NCBI GenBank assembly: GCA_964036045.1
Contig: OZ038389.1
Coordinates: forward strand, 37,006,154-37,070,153
Length of the DNA: 64,000 bases
Direction: 5' to 3'
Source: Eutreptiella sp. 'Long Island Sound 2002'
Lineage: Eukaryota; Euglenozoa; Euglenophyceae; Eutreptiales; Eutreptiaceae
The notes under the pieces were generated by a model. It was given only the letters and a program-made list of their open reading frames with translations. It was not told the origin of the DNA and did not search any database. The stretch's first letter is position 1; each line of letters starts with the position of its first letter. Positions 1 to 10,916 of this stretch are shown piece by piece. The position numbers and the translations under genes are program-made.

Positions 1-850
1 GAAGGACAAACTCTTCGAAGGCGGTCTCCATGCGGTTGCCCCAACACACATCCCACATAAAGAGACTCTTATACACCCACCTGGGGATGAGTACGGAATT
101 GACGATTTGTGCCCGCTCAAAGCTTGTCAACGGGAGGATGGTGTATGCGGCTACCTGAGCTTGCAGGGCGGCGAAGAGCGCATCCCTAGCCTTGCCCCTA
201 TACCCTACACCGGCGATGGTGTGGCCCAAGTAGGTGAACATGGGATCCTTGAAGTCGAGGCGATGTGGTCCCCACCAGATGTGCTTTGCCTGCTGGGCAC
301 CCCCTGAGGTAGCGCCCGAGGACCGTGGTCTGTGGAAGTGATACACTTCTGTCTTGTTAGGATTGAACTGAATCCCAATCTGGGACCCCCAAGCGGAGAG
401 GTCGGTGAGGAGTCGTTCCAATTCAGAATGATCTTTGACAATGATGGCAATATCGTCAACATAAACGAATGTGTCCGGGTACTTGGCGATCAAACGCTTG
501 ATCAACAACTCATATACAATAGCGAACAAGAGCGGGGAGCAGGGGCATCCTTCTTTGACGCCCCGCGTGGGCTTGAAGTATATCCGTTCTCCTTGTATGT
601 CCGTGTATGTGTCAGTATGTGCATAGATCGTGCGGAAGGCGTTCACATAGTTCGGCGGGAGCCCGGCATGGTTCAGGATGGAGAAAATGGCTTCATGGAT
701 TGTGGACGGGAAGGCTTTGGCAACATCCAACAAAACCACAAAAGGCTCCCGGCCCTCCATTTCGTGCTCGTCACTGCGCGTCCATTTGCCCCCCGCAACC
801 GTCGCATCCTCAGTCCCCCACCTCCCTCCTGAACCTCCACGGGGGGCGAA
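1..850 (-). mobile_element. LINE-type reverse transcriptase fragment, cut by window edge
   Basis: On the minus strand one frame stays open from about 850 down to base 1 and reads as a non-LTR reverse transcriptase. Motif A is LLDVAKAFPS near 735-707. The motif B region includes GVKEGCPCSPLLF near 570-530. The catalytic YVDD box lies at 463-452, followed by an FNPNKTEVYHF block. It is open through the palm and into the thumb, so this part is not visibly broken. The N-terminal half of an RT and any endonuclease are absent: the frame starts only about 40 residues before motif A, next to an RNase H of a different element. A 5'-truncated LINE insertion would explain this. A fused second RT is the alternative, discussed in the findings. 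Confidence 0.85.
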
Positions 851-1487
851 TCATCTCCATCAGACCCATGTACTTCGTGTCGACGGCTCTTTCCCACATC
901 TCATGACGCCTTGCTGCTTCGGCAATGGCCTGTTTTCGAGACTGGAAGCTCGTCTCCCTACTCAGGGGGTCGGCCGCGTTTAAAAAAGACGGCACCCTGA
1001 AGGACTCGACACTAACAGTACTCCAGCACCTGAGCCAAAACAGGCGCCGGAGTATTCGTTGCTGAGAGTGGGCATGCACCGACGCCCTCGGCGCATTAAT
1101 GTGAGACCTAGCTACGTTGCTGTCCGAACCCACACGAACCCTCTCGAAACCACGATAGGACGCCACCTTGATAACAACGTACAGTGCATACAGCTCCGCC
1201 TGCTGCAGGGAGTCCACCCAGGGCGGACACACCTCCGACCGATGGTAATCCCCCCCTCCGACAATTCCCAGTCGAAAATGTTTGCCTTCCGGGGCTGCAT
1301 CCACGAACACCTCCCAGGCCCCTCGTCCACCAGGCCCGGGAGGGTCACACCGCTGAGGGACACAAGAAAACAGGAGCACTGTCGCCACCCCTTTGCAGAC
1401 CCCCCTCCCAAACACCCCCTTCCCACTCTGCAAACCTCGATATGCGCCCGCCAGGAAGGCGCCCAGACCCGCATTGGGCCTGCTCAG
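810..1487 (-). pseudogene. RNase H domain of the YR retrotransposon
   Basis: This continues in the frame of the RT after its TAG codon. Acidic residues in the order expected for retroelement RNase H are visible: VFVDAAPEG (Asp near 1301), LQQAELYAL (Glu near 1196) and VGSDSNVARSHI (Asp near 1124). A late RVPSFLNAADPLSR block near 920 follows; that wording is common in RNase H of DIRS-like and Gypsy-like elements. The frame stops at 810, just after a G6 tract at 841-846 (plus strand). Confidence 0.75.
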
Positions 1488-2860
1488 CTAGCACAATTTA
1501 CCCAGGAGGCGTTCCATAGCCTTTGAGGGCAGGCGCCCTCTGCCCACCCCCCTGATCCACGACCTGAACGCACCGACCAAGGCACCCACCGCATTGCTAA
1601 TTGTCCCAGCTTTGGTGTCAATTTGCTTGCCAAATAAACCGAGGCGCTCAGTCGGATCCGGCTCGGATTTGGCCCCCACAATAAAACCGGCACGTCTCAG
1701 TCTTCGAATGCAGTCCCTCACAGCCCCCCTCAGACGACTCTTGCTCCTGCATGACAGTAAAATGTCGTCCAGATACACCCAACCCCGCACACCACGTCTC
1801 GACAAGGCCCCCCGGATAACAGATGAAACCAGCTTCTGACAGATCACAGGGCTATAAGCCCATCCGAAAGGCAGCCTTGCATATCGAAAACGCCTACCCG
1901 ACCGCCCCCCCACCACAAAAGCACTGCGCCAGGCGGGGGGGAGGCGGATGCTCCAGTAAGCATTTTGCAGGTCCAGTTTCGCCAGAAAAACCCGGCACCT
2001 GCCCCCCCCACACGCCGAGGGCGCGCACGCCCCATCCAGTGGCGGATGGCTTCCAGCCCAGGGAGTCTGAATTTTGGGGGCTTCCGGGGGTCGCTTGCGT
2101 TGACTCTCCGCGCATCGAGAATGGCGCGGCATTTTAGCGCATTCTTCCATGTAAGGAACATCTTCGCCGTCTCGGGTCGCTTCGTCCTGTGCAGACCCTT
2201 AGTCTCAGTTCTGAGGGACTCCGGCATTGCATCCACAGGCCCCGGCCTCCCCCCATGCGACTTTTCAACCCCCGTACTGCCCTCCCGCAACTGCCTCCGG
2301 TACACCCCCAGAAGGTCACGAGGGACCAGGCTGTTCCAGATCTTGTCCGACACTGTCACACACCCTGCCTCCCCCACCCCCCGAGCAGCCATTTCCTCTG
2401 TAACCTCCCCCTCCTCGTCACTACTACTGTAGTACCCATCGTCCTCCTCGTCTAAGTCCCCCTCCCCGACTTTTGTCAACACACTGCACAGCGTATCCAG
2501 ACCCTCCTCCCCACACTCCAGTCTGAGCACTGCCTCACCCATCCCCGTAATTAGGTTACGCACCATCTCTTGTCTGTGCACCTTGACGCCCCGCATTTCG
2601 CTTATCGCCCTCGCCGCATCTCGCAACTGTCCTTGTAGCACTCGCACTCGGGGACACTGTCCTTCCTCGTTTTCGTGCATTCTCACCCCCCTCAAGCGAT
2701 CCCCCAGCAAGTCGGGAAGCTTCCCCGGCCGCGAAGGCGATTTCTCGGCGTATCCACGACGGCCAGAAAGAGAGTGTGGAGCCCTGCTTTGTGCAGTAGC
2801 CTGGCTCTGCCCCCCCCCCCCACATGGGCCATGGTATTTTCCCCGAGCGGGTAAACTTCC
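1488..2860 (-). pseudogene. Reverse transcriptase of the YR retrotransposon, frameshifted
   Basis: The upstream half lies in one frame. It has an acidic linker (DLDEEDDGYYSSSDEEGE), then a block KCRAILDARRVNASDP that matches the first RT motifs. At a C-rich run near 2,000 the frame changes. The new frame carries motif A (LAKLDLQNAYW, Asp near 1973), LPFGWAYSP (motif B) and WVYLDDILLS with the catalytic YLDD at 1775-1764. It ends at an in-frame TAG at 1490-1488 after ERLLGKLC. The FGW and YLDD style is that of the LTR and YR retrotransposon RT lineage rather than LINEs. Confidence 0.85.
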
Positions 2861-2869
2861 ACCTGGGGG

Positions 2870-3765
2870 GGGGGGGGGCTCGGTATACATCTGTGCGACT
2901 TTCGCTGACTTCCACCCCCCCCCATAGCATAATCGTTGTGAGTGGCGCCCCCATTTTCCGAAGCTGTGCCGCCCCCATCCTACGGAAACTGTGCCACCGG
3001 ACAGTCTTCTTCCCCTCCCCCCTCTCCGGCAGGCTGACCAGCGTCTTCCCCAGCGCCTCCCTGGACTCGTGCCACGCCCCCCTGTCGGGGTGGAAACCCT
3101 TGAGTGCTCTGAGTTTCGCCAGGAACTGCAACCATTCTCGCACCCAGGGCCCGACTTCTTATCTCTGGGCCCCCCTCCTGGACTTTGTCCCAAAAAACCG
3201 CACTCCGTCATCTTCTTGCCCCACCCCACCCCCCGCCTCGGAGCCTCGCAGGCAGTGTCCCACCGATATGCACGCCAGCGCCACCGCCTCCCATTCCGCA
3301 AAGCTGGAGGCAGCCGCACACAGCTTGCACAGGTCCTCCAGCTGCGCCCACTCCTTCGCCTCCGCCCGCTGCTCTTTGCACCGCCGCTGTTCGACAGACA
3401 TAACCAGGTACCAATCAGACTTCCGCACCACCGGGGCAAGCCACTCCATCTTCTCGGCCAGCCTCGCCGCAACTAGAACGAGCTTTGCGGCGCTCTCTGA
3501 CAGGTCGCCCTGCACAACCTGCATGAGCCTGGCCTCCAGTACACCCCGAGCACCGTCGCCTGGCCGCATCCGCTCCAGCCTGGCCAGTCGCCTGAGCTTC
3601 CGCAGGTACCCGTCAAGGGTACCATCCTGCAGGCCCCGCACTGTCGTGGCATCAAAGGACGCCCCGTACTCATCAGCCATCGCCGCCTCGAGTCTGTCGC
3701 GCGCGGCCGCCCACGGCCACTCGCGCTCGCACTCCTCGTCGCTCCTCGCGCCTCCTGCAGTCCCC
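2870..3765 (-). pseudogene. Tyrosine recombinase of the retrotransposon, one nonsense codon
   Basis: From the likely start MADEYGASFD at 3680 the frame shows a helical N-terminal part, then HCLRGSEA around 3255-3235, which fits the box I arginine of tyrosine recombinases. After an in-frame TAA at 3161-3159 the same frame continues with WHSFRRMGAAQL near 2995, the box II His-x-x-Arg. A GG-x-x-VSESRTDVY segment follows, whose tyrosine near 2885 fits the nucleophile. All four signature parts (R, HxxR, glycine-rich turn, Y) are therefore present in order. The stop makes this copy non-functional unless it is read through. It begins about 25-100 bp after the gag stop, so it was probably expressed from the same transcript. 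Confidence 0.75.
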
Positions 3766-3788
3766 TCTCCATCGTCATGGCTCCGCAG

Positions 3789-4874
3789 TCATTTCCTTCG
3801 GCCTTTGCACCCGTGCTTCTCCCTGTCGAACCACCAATGGTGGCCGCCACACTCTGGGCATGCCGTTTTTGGAGGGTTTTCGCAATTAACCCAGTCTCCT
3901 GTTTTCTTGCTGCGGAAGTGGCGCTTTCCGTCTATCCACTTGAACTCCGGCTGATTCACGCTCCCCGGCGTGCCACCTCTGCTTTTGCGCTTTGAGTGGC
4001 GCCCCGACGAGCTGGAGCTTCCCGAAGACGAAGTATCAGACGCACTGTCGCTGCTACTGTCCGTGGACGACGAATCCGAGCCGGAGGACATGCGCCTCCC
4101 TTTTCCCCTCCGAGAGGACCGGCGTTCCTTCATCTCCTTCTTTTTCTCCTTTCGCCTCTGCTTTTTGGCCTTCTTCTTGTTCCTCTTTTTGATCTCCTTG
4201 ATTTTTGCCTTGACCGCATCCTTACCCGACTTGTCGCAATCAAGGAGCAGCTGCCAGACGTCGTCAATGATCGCAGACACCTCCGTCGTAGCCTCAGACT
4301 CCTCGGCCTCCATTAACCTTTCAACCAGGCGGCACAGTTTGACCGTCCACCGCGGGGCCCCGGGCCTCTTTCTCATCCACCTGGCATTTTTGAAGCTGGG
4401 CTCCTTATACGTCAGTTCGTCCTCCTCGTCCTCTTCAGCGGCGGCCGACCCCCCACCCCCCTCGCGCTCACCGGTTCCGGCGCCCGCCTCCTCGTCCAGA
4501 GCCATACCACTGTTGGTCTCGGGTTTTGCGCTCTTCCCCGGAGAGTGTCGTTCACCCTTGATCCCCACTCCGCCTCTCCTGCTCGCCGATTTTCCGGGCG
4601 GCTTGGCGATTAGGTCGCAGACAGCGAACCCGACGGCCGCCTCTTCCGCAGACAGGCTGAACGCAGTCACCTCCACTCCCCAGGCAAGTGTCAGCCCATA
4701 CAGCAGCGCGTCGACGTACCGCTGCGGATCAGGGGATTGGAACGAGATCCCCAGCGTCTCATGGAACGTCCTGGCCAGCTTCACCGCGCTCCGACTGACT
4801 CCGTCCCGAGACCATCCCGCCACCCCCGCCACCAGCACCTCCGTACGATGCTGATGCGGTATCATACGGGCCAT
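3789..4874 (-). CDS. Gag-like protein of the YR retrotransposon
   Basis: The product is an intact 361-residue ORF. The N-terminal third is of mixed composition (MARMIPHQHRTEVLV at the start). Around residues 105-150 there is a Glu/Gly-rich linker. Residues 215-270 are extremely basic (KAKIKEIKKRNKKKAKK type), followed by a Ser/Asp-rich stretch. The C-terminus carries a Cys/His cluster, CPECGGHHWWFDREKHGC, which resembles a retroviral-type zinc knuckle with altered spacing. Basic and serine-rich regions plus a terminal knuckle, placed directly upstream of a recombinase and RT, point to a nucleic-acid-binding Gag. No family name can be given from sequence alone. Confidence 0.7.
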   Translation of the reverse strand: MARMIPHQHRTEVLVAGVAGWSRDGVSRSAVKLARTFHETLGISFQSPDPQRYVDALLYGLTLAWGVEVTAFSLSAEEAAVGFAVCDLIAKPPGKSASRRGGVGIKGERHSPGKSAKPETNSGMALDEEAGAGTGEREGGGGSAAAEEDEEDELTYKEPSFKNARWMRKRPGAPRWTVKLCRLVERLMEAEESEATTEVSAIIDDVWQLLLDCDKSGKDAVKAKIKEIKKRNKKKAKKQRRKEKKKEMKERRSSRRGKGRRMSSGSDSSSTDSSSDSASDTSSSGSSSSSGRHSKRKSRGGTPGSVNQPEFKWIDGKRHFRSKKTGDWVNCENPPKTACPECGGHHWWFDREKHGCKGRRK

Positions 4875-5006
4875 CCAGGGCGTCTGAATCAGGTGGGCCC
4901 ATGCTATGGATTTTGCCGCGGGGTCCTCGTCTTTGAGACGTCTCCAGTCCCAAGCCCCATCATTTTTGGCCGAGCCCCTTGGATGACCCGATGTACCCCC
5001 GCCTTA

Positions 5007-5018
5007 AATTTATAAAAG
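5007..5018. promoter_or_regulatory. TATA-like sequence upstream of the gag ORF
   Basis: AATTTATAAAAG reads TATAAAAG on the plus strand and TATAAATT on the minus strand, about 135 bp upstream of the gag start. It could be the core promoter of the retrotransposon. Orientation is ambiguous and no LTR frame supports it. Confidence 0.25.
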
Positions 5019-5040
5019 GCTGAGGAGGGGAGGAGGGAAG

Positions 5041-8000
5041 AGGGGAAGCAGGACCAGGGATATGGGGGGGGGGGGTGCTGGGGGCCCGGTGGCAGAACTT
5101 TCGTTACCCCGCTGCGCTATACTAACTGCAGTCAAAACGTACGGTAGGGGTCACCATGATGCCCCTAGGGGCCCCTAGTATCTCAAAGTATGGGTCTCTA
5201 GTACGGCCAGACGCTCAAATAGTTGCACTACGCGCGCACTGCGCACGCACTGCACTGCTCCCCCTGTGTCTAAAGCTGGTTAGACAGTATGCTTGGGGGG
5301 GGGGGGGGGTTGCGGTTACCCACATCCCCTGAAAATTGCAGTAAATTGTGGGGGGGAACAGGGCGAAATTGTGCTGAAATTGCGGTATTCGGAAACATTT
5401 GAAAAAGTCTTGAAAGGTGTGCCTAATTGTTGGAGGTCTGTGGATGGATGGTCTTAATTCCTAGAGACCTAGAGCCGGATGTCGTCAATCAGCAAGACAC
5501 CCGCACCTGAGCTGTGTTTCAGTGCTTTTGAGAGAAACTCGAGAATGCACATCAGAGTGGGGCTACAGCGCCTGCTAAGAGCGCATCCAAAGACCGGGAA
5601 CCGGAAGTGATGTGAATGTCATACAACATGTGCATTTGCATCTGTTCCACATGTTATCGAATTGTGGGCTTGTCCCCGGCACAAGCCTCATCCTCACTGT
5701 TGCCTATGCTTTTGGTTCTGCCTTTGGTGAGGGCCAGACCTTTCCGGTTCTTCAGTTTGTTGTGGCGCATCAAAAGTTGGTTGTGGCATTGGTTATTGAA
5801 ATGTGGGAGCTCCTGGTTATTTGATCCCAATCTTCTTGGATGCAAAGGATGTAGCCCAATCTGCCCAGAGCTGATCTAGCACTCATTTGTGATGGGAATA
5901 CACAACACTCCACCATTCTACTGAGTCTGCATTGCCCTCAGATCGTGTCCGGATTTCTGTCAATTCTGAGACAACCAGGAATTAACAGCATCCACCCAGA
6001 GACCTCCAGGAATTGACAACATCCGCCCAGAGACCTCTAGGAATCCATGGCTTGGATGAAGTCATTCCAGTTCAGAGATCCGTCTTCCATGCTGCATTGA
6101 CGGCGGACCCACGGGGTGCACTTAAGCATGACACTGCAGAGCTAGACAACAATACACAATGGTGATGCCATAACCTGCAAACAGCGCTTGAGGATGAAAA
6201 TGCGTGTGTCAGTTATCCTCTGCATCAGACAAAGATGTTGGCAAAACCTGGTGTTGAGTAACCAGGGGTCCTCATATTGCACAAATTGATGCCAGCACCA
6301 AGCTATGATGTGCGAGGAGAAGTCGAAAATCAGAAGGGATACCGTTACACCGAGGATTTGCAGAGACCAGGGAAGACATGTCCTCCCACAAACACACAGG
6401 CAGCACATACTGCAGACTGCATTTCCTGGCACATGTGCATGTACATCAATGTAATGGTGTTGCGGCACCACCAACAAACCCAGCGGCGGGAGCAAGGGCA
6501 TCAAATAATGATAAGAGATCACCACACGTCCAAATAATGTGTAAACAACGGGCAATGGGCGACATGCATTATCTCGTTCAAAAGATCATGCAAGTAGTAG
6601 CAGAGGAAGGGGGTTTACAAGCCCTGCATTAAGGAGCAATACCCAGTGGCACTTTGTGACTGATTGAAACGACTTGTAGTGACAAACAGGAGTGCCATGG
6701 TTTCGGCCCAATGTGGCCCGATGGGGTATTGCAAGGAGTGGGGGATTTCACGGAGGGGGGGGGGGGGGGTAATAATGCAATAACGTACACACACAATTGC
6801 ACAGGTCTTAATATATTGCTTCCTGAGGTGGTCTTGGCTCCGTGGCACCGGCAATGGCATTGGCAACGGCATTGGTTGAAGGCCCAGGGGGGCAAAGGGC
6901 CTCGTGCTGTGGCAATGATGGCTTCCAATGGCACTAGCATTGGCAGAGGTACTGGGAATGGCGTTGGCAGCGGCACTGGCAAAGCCAGTGGTCATGCCCT
7001 GAGGAGGCACTGGTGCCGTTAATGAGAGTAATGAGACTGTCCCCGTCAGCGAGAGGCGTATGGGGCGAAAAATCCAACTTCTGTTTTTTCATTCTGACCC
7101 TTAAGATGAGTCACTGAGACCCTCCCCATCCACTTTAGGAGCCTTCTTTGCTCCGAATGCTTGGTTGTTAGGGGTATTGGGCCCCACTTTGTGGTTTGTG
7201 GCAAAATTCGGCCTTTATAACGGTCGATGGGGCCACTGGTGGCTGTGCTAGTCGTCTTGGCAGTTTTACGGACTCGGGTCATGGTAATCGACGTTGGACA
7301 GTCCCAAATCTGATTGCTGGTGTCAGACTCGCCCCTGAGACTTGAATCTCGCTGGTAAACCCTGACAATCTATGGTTTTGGCCGCCGAGGGGCCAGGGCC
7401 ACCAGATCTGTGGCTTGAACAACAAACACCCAAATGGGCACCAAGCGCTCCCCTTTGAAATCTGCCCCCTGGAGTGCGACGGCTCCGCTGGGGAACCCCG
7501 CCCAGATCCCAACGTCGTTCAGATGCCCGACCCCATCCACTGGCAGCACACAAGGGGCACACACACCAGCAGCATCACACGGCGTTACTCCGGTGCCCCA
7601 CCATCAGACTGGAATGTCTTATCCCGGGACCACACCACTTCTTTTGGACATGTTCGGCTGGCATCACGGGCAATGGCGTTTGGAAACAGAAGCACAGAAC
7701 CAGAAACAGACATAACCGGCAAATTGAGAGAAGAAAAAGGCCAAGTGACAGTCCGGGGGGTGGGGGGGGGGGTATTTCAAAGGGGGGGGGGGGGGGGCAG
7801 GGTACCCCAGAGAACCGGCCACAGGTTTGACCGACGCCTGTGTGACGCACGTCGGTCCGAATCCTGGTGCCATGCTCACTGCCTCTTTCCACAGGGATAC
7901 GGCCAAGGCCCCATCGCTGGCACAGGACATCGGTGCTGGGCCAGACAAATGGAATTCAGGGCTCCGACCAAGATGAGCTAGCGTAGCCTGCTCACTTTGC

Positions 8001-8440
8001 AGTACTCGAGATAACCTCTCCGAATCAAGGTCCAGAGCTGTCCAGTGCTACGATGATCCCACAATGGCTGTGGTAGCGGATCTGAGACGTAGTGAGGATT
8101 AGAGGTATAGATATGGGTGTACATATAGATCATACATGCTGTTCCATGTGCACCATGATGCTCACGTGGCAAAATGGTCGTCAAAGGGCCTATGCCTGTG
8201 GATTAGTGTGTCAGAATTCCTTTCGGTGCTGGCCTCAGCATGGTCCAGCAGGGAGAGCGCAATGATTTAGCTTGGATATGGGCATAGCAGACATACAGAG
8301 TACATACACCATCAACCACCCCCCTGATTCGGCGAAGAAATCACAACAATTCGGCAGAACAATTCGGCGGGCCTATTTTTCGGCGAAATGCTTCCCAGTC
8401 ACCAGGAGTATGGCCCTGGCCCCCCAAACACACTGTCCCT
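5041..8440. other. Non-coding stretch with no supported gene
   Basis: No ORF here has domain-like character. Visible structure includes palindromes at 5155-5180 (GCCCCTAGGGGC overlapping CTAGGGGCCCCTAG), G-runs at 5064, 5287 and 6756, and a 37-bp near-tandem duplication at about 5970-6045 (CCCAGAGACCTC motif). There is also a GGCATTGGCA-type simple repeat at 6845-6985, and a pair of long G-runs at 7757-7797. Confidence 0.6.
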
Positions 8441-8893
8441 TTGGTTGCTGTGTTGTCAGAGACATGTGGAAACCCTTATTAGCTGAAAAAAAATTTTGCA
8501 TCCTGCTCGTTGTATAAGACGTGCAGAGCGAACACAAAATTCGCAAACTGCCCCCTCATCGGCATCAGGATACTTGTCCCGAAGAAAATCTTGATCAGCG
8601 GAGGACAACGAATCCCAGGGGACCAAAGACACGTCTTTTTGTGGACAGTAAAAACACTTCATGGTGGCAATCTGAACAACCAATGTACAAAGAAAAGGTA
8701 TTATGCAGTGTCCCAAAGTAAGTGACGCCTCCAACTCAGGTGACCCAGAACCCAGAAACCCCAACATGTCGGCAAAACGAGGGGGCAAAGTCCCAGAAAC
8801 CTAGTGATTCGGCCAAACCAAATCGGCGAGATTCAGAAACCCAACAATTCGGCAGACCAATTCGGCAAAATCGGCCAAACAGCCGCCGAATTG
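8324..8893. repeat. Clustered ATTCGGC heptamers in two blocks
   Basis: The heptamer ATTCGGC and the shorter TTCGGC or TCGGC variants recur about ten times, in 8325-8390 and again in 8806-8893. Spacing is irregular and short A-rich spacers separate the copies. The second block ends at a 15-base G-run. Confidence 0.7.
8456..8662 (-). CDS. Small dual-CxxC protein, 68 residues (paralogue 1)
   Basis: The ORF starts MKCFYC and carries two CxxC pairs: Cys3/Cys6 and Cys40/Cys43 (VCEFCVRSAR). Between them is LSSADQDFLRDKYPDADEG. A second ORF at 24449-24234 has the same layout and clear residue identity (LxxADxxxLRxKxPxAD, VCExCVxxAR), which argues that both are real. Four cysteines in two pairs suggest one zinc site. 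I do not recognise the family. The piece may be a whole small gene or a single exon; no donor site stands out before the stop. Confidence 0.45.
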   Translation of the reverse strand: MKCFYCPQKDVSLVPWDSLSSADQDFLRDKYPDADEGAVCEFCVRSARLIQRAGCKIFFQLIRVSTCL

Positions 8894-8899
8894 GGGGGG

Positions 8900-9648
8900 G
8901 GGGGGGGTTGCACCATGAGACTATGTGACCAGTGTCACATTGTACATATTGTGCCTTTTCGGACCCCTCTGGCGGCTGATGCACAGTATTGCACCAACAA
9001 CTGCCACGCCGTAGTTGACGAGGCAACTCTGAGAGCCGTAACAATGACCATAGCACCGTCGATGATCCCCAGTGTTTTGCTTTCAGATCCGGTGCACTCA
9101 GTGTGCAATTGCGCTCTCAAGGTAGTCCCGGATCAGTGTAGGTGGGCTGCCTCACAGGGGGAGTGTGTCCTCGCAAATAGGGGGAGGGGGCTGTCAGCAA
9201 CCAGGGGGCCCATGTTCCCCTTGATAGCACCTGAGGACCCAAGGCTTGTGCTGGCTCCCACAGGGCGGGGGGGAATGGCGTGGGGCTGCAATCCCCCGAA
9301 GAGTTCCTGGGCCTGAGAATCATCACACAAAACGGTTTTGGATGTTCACCCGAGGTGGGGGGTGCATCATGATTCGGGGAGCATGTGGTGCTGCGGCCCA
9401 TGGATCAGTGGAGAGTGGGACCAATGAGGCAAATGCAAGGAAACACTCGACATGGACCAGAACGTTGCCTTTGGCCGTCTCACTGAACGGCGCGGTAGAA
9501 CGCAGCCCCTGCGCCGGGTGCTGCCTTGACTTTGCCGGACCGGGCTGACCACTGTTCCCTGTCAGGCGGTTGGCTCGGAATTCTGTGCAGCTGTTGGGCA
9601 TGGGACTGGAGGCTGGGGGGGTGGGTAGGGGCAGGGGCGGGACAGAGA

Positions 9649-9714
<66 letters not shown>

Positions 9715-10440
9715 ATAGGCGTTGGGCTTGAAGGCACTTGGGCCGTGGGGGAATGTTTGCCCGGCGCGCGCCCGGTGCGCTATCTGTGTAGGGGATCAAT
9801 GGTCGGTTCCGATAGACTGAATGTCCCCGCCATAGACAATTCCAGCCATTAGTCCAGCAGTACTGTGTAGCTCAATCAATGCACGTGTCCCCTTCTTGGT
9901 TGGGGTGCTCCACTATGTAAGGTACAATGAGGCGTTTCTTGCGGTTAGCTCTGTGGGTCACTTGTGTGCATGTCCTGTCTGCCGACTCCAGTGAACAACC
10001 AGGATCAATAAAAAGCAGTCGTCCTTAAGGTGTGGACTGCATTCACTTGTTTACGTGCGAACTGGCTGGGCTGCAAAGCATGGCACTCACTCGGCCTTTC
10101 CCCGTCAGTTGCTGTTTAATTTCAAGAAGAGCAGGGGGTAACATACAGATTCAGCAGGGGGGGGGGGTACATACAGAAGTGAGAGTATAAGATACAGAGG
10201 ATAAAGTAAAAGAGCAGGTGTGACGTGTAAGCCGTGTGCAATCTGTACTGTAAGAAGAGTGTGGCGTCATGTATGTAGTATCTATCTGTGTAGTAAGTAT
10301 CCTGGCGCTAGCCTCAAGTTTATCCCCACCCAGGGAAGTCCCCCAAGTAGACCACATTGGACCGCAAATCTTCCCTGCAAATCACGTTGCACAAGCCGGA
10401 ATATGAGAATTCAACAACACAAAATGTCACTGAGAATGTG
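8900..10440. other. No supported gene
   Basis: Apart from the GA microsatellite I see only short chance ORFs. A segment around 9745-9775 (AATGTTTGCCCGGCGCGC) recurs in modified form at 21143-21163, suggesting a small dispersed repeat. Confidence 0.5.
9646..9712 (+). repeat. (GA)n microsatellite
   Basis: Nearly pure GA dinucleotides run for about 65 bp after a GGGAGA lead-in. Confidence 0.95.
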
Positions 10441-10441
10441 C

Positions 10442-10663
10442 TTAAAAAATAATATTATTCCCACAAGTGTGGGTGTCAATACATTCACGACAATAGTGCT
10501 CCTTACACTCACCACAAACTGTGACGGTGGAGCGCTTGTGACAACACAACGCACACACTTCCACCTCATCCTCCCCCTCATCCTGCGTGGCGGCCGAGTT
10601 GCTCCTGTCTGTCCAAACATGAGGCAGAACATGGTCCCATGGTCCATCAGGAGGGTGGTGGAC
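10442..10663 (-). CDS. Tudor/KOW-like and B-box-like protein, exon 2
   Basis: The acceptor GGAGGCAG|GTCCACC opens the exon in phase 0, matching exon 1, and gives a protein of 184 residues in all. After an acidic linker (DEGEDEVEV) comes a dense zinc-binding cluster: C-x2-C at 148/151, C-x2-C at 161/164, C-x2-C at 169/172, then His176 and Cys178. This spacing resembles a B-box type 1 finger with Cys in place of the last His. The protein ends CGNNIIF before TAA. The role is unknown; reader plus B-box would suit a chromatin or ubiquitin-linked adaptor, which is inference only. The intron between the exons is 253 bp. Confidence 0.55.
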   Translation of the reverse strand, partial: VHHPPDGPWDHVLPHVWTDRSNSAATQDEGEDEVEVCALCCHKRSTVTVCGECKEHYCRECIDTHTCGNNIIF

Positions 10664-10839
10664 CTGCCTCCAAACGCAAAATTGAGAAAAATGCAATAAA
10701 ATACGGACGGACTAGTGCAACTCCCCACGCCTCAATGCCACAAGCAAGCAAACAATTGCTCAATGTGTGTGCAATACATCACCCCTTCCTTCTCGCGGGG
10801 CCCAGAAATGGGCGGGTTGGCTACGTAGGGGGAATCCTT

Positions 10840-10857
10840 GCACTGCGCGCGCAGTGC
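10840..10857. repeat. Perfect 18-bp palindrome inside the 253-bp intron
   Basis: GCACTGCGCGCGCAGTGC is its own reverse complement. Related CGCACTGCGC strings occur at 5227-5257 and 49915-49935. Confidence 0.8.
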
Positions 10858-10916
10858 GCGCTACTTTTAGACTATGTTCCCCCCGAAGAGCCCCTAGGCA
10901 CGGCCCTTGGAAACAC

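Larger units (their letters stand above)
810..5040 (-). mobile_element. Tyrosine-recombinase retrotransposon, decayed (gag-YR-RT-RH order)
   Basis: Four coding blocks lie head to tail on the minus strand: a gag-like ORF with a zinc knuckle, a tyrosine recombinase, a reverse transcriptase with YLDD, and an RNase H. In DIRS and Ngaro elements the recombinase is normally downstream of RT-RH. Gag, then YR, then RT-RH is the order known for the VIPER elements of kinetoplastids. The copy looks dead: there is an in-frame TAA inside the recombinase, a frameshift at a C-run near 2,000 inside the RT, and an in-frame TAG between RT and RNase H. No long terminal repeat was recognised on either side. The 3' end abuts the LINE RT fragment. 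Confidence 0.8.

Noticed and set aside
9323-9852. LSLSLS and ERERER ORFs at 9.6 kb
   Set aside because: Both are translations of the GA microsatellite.
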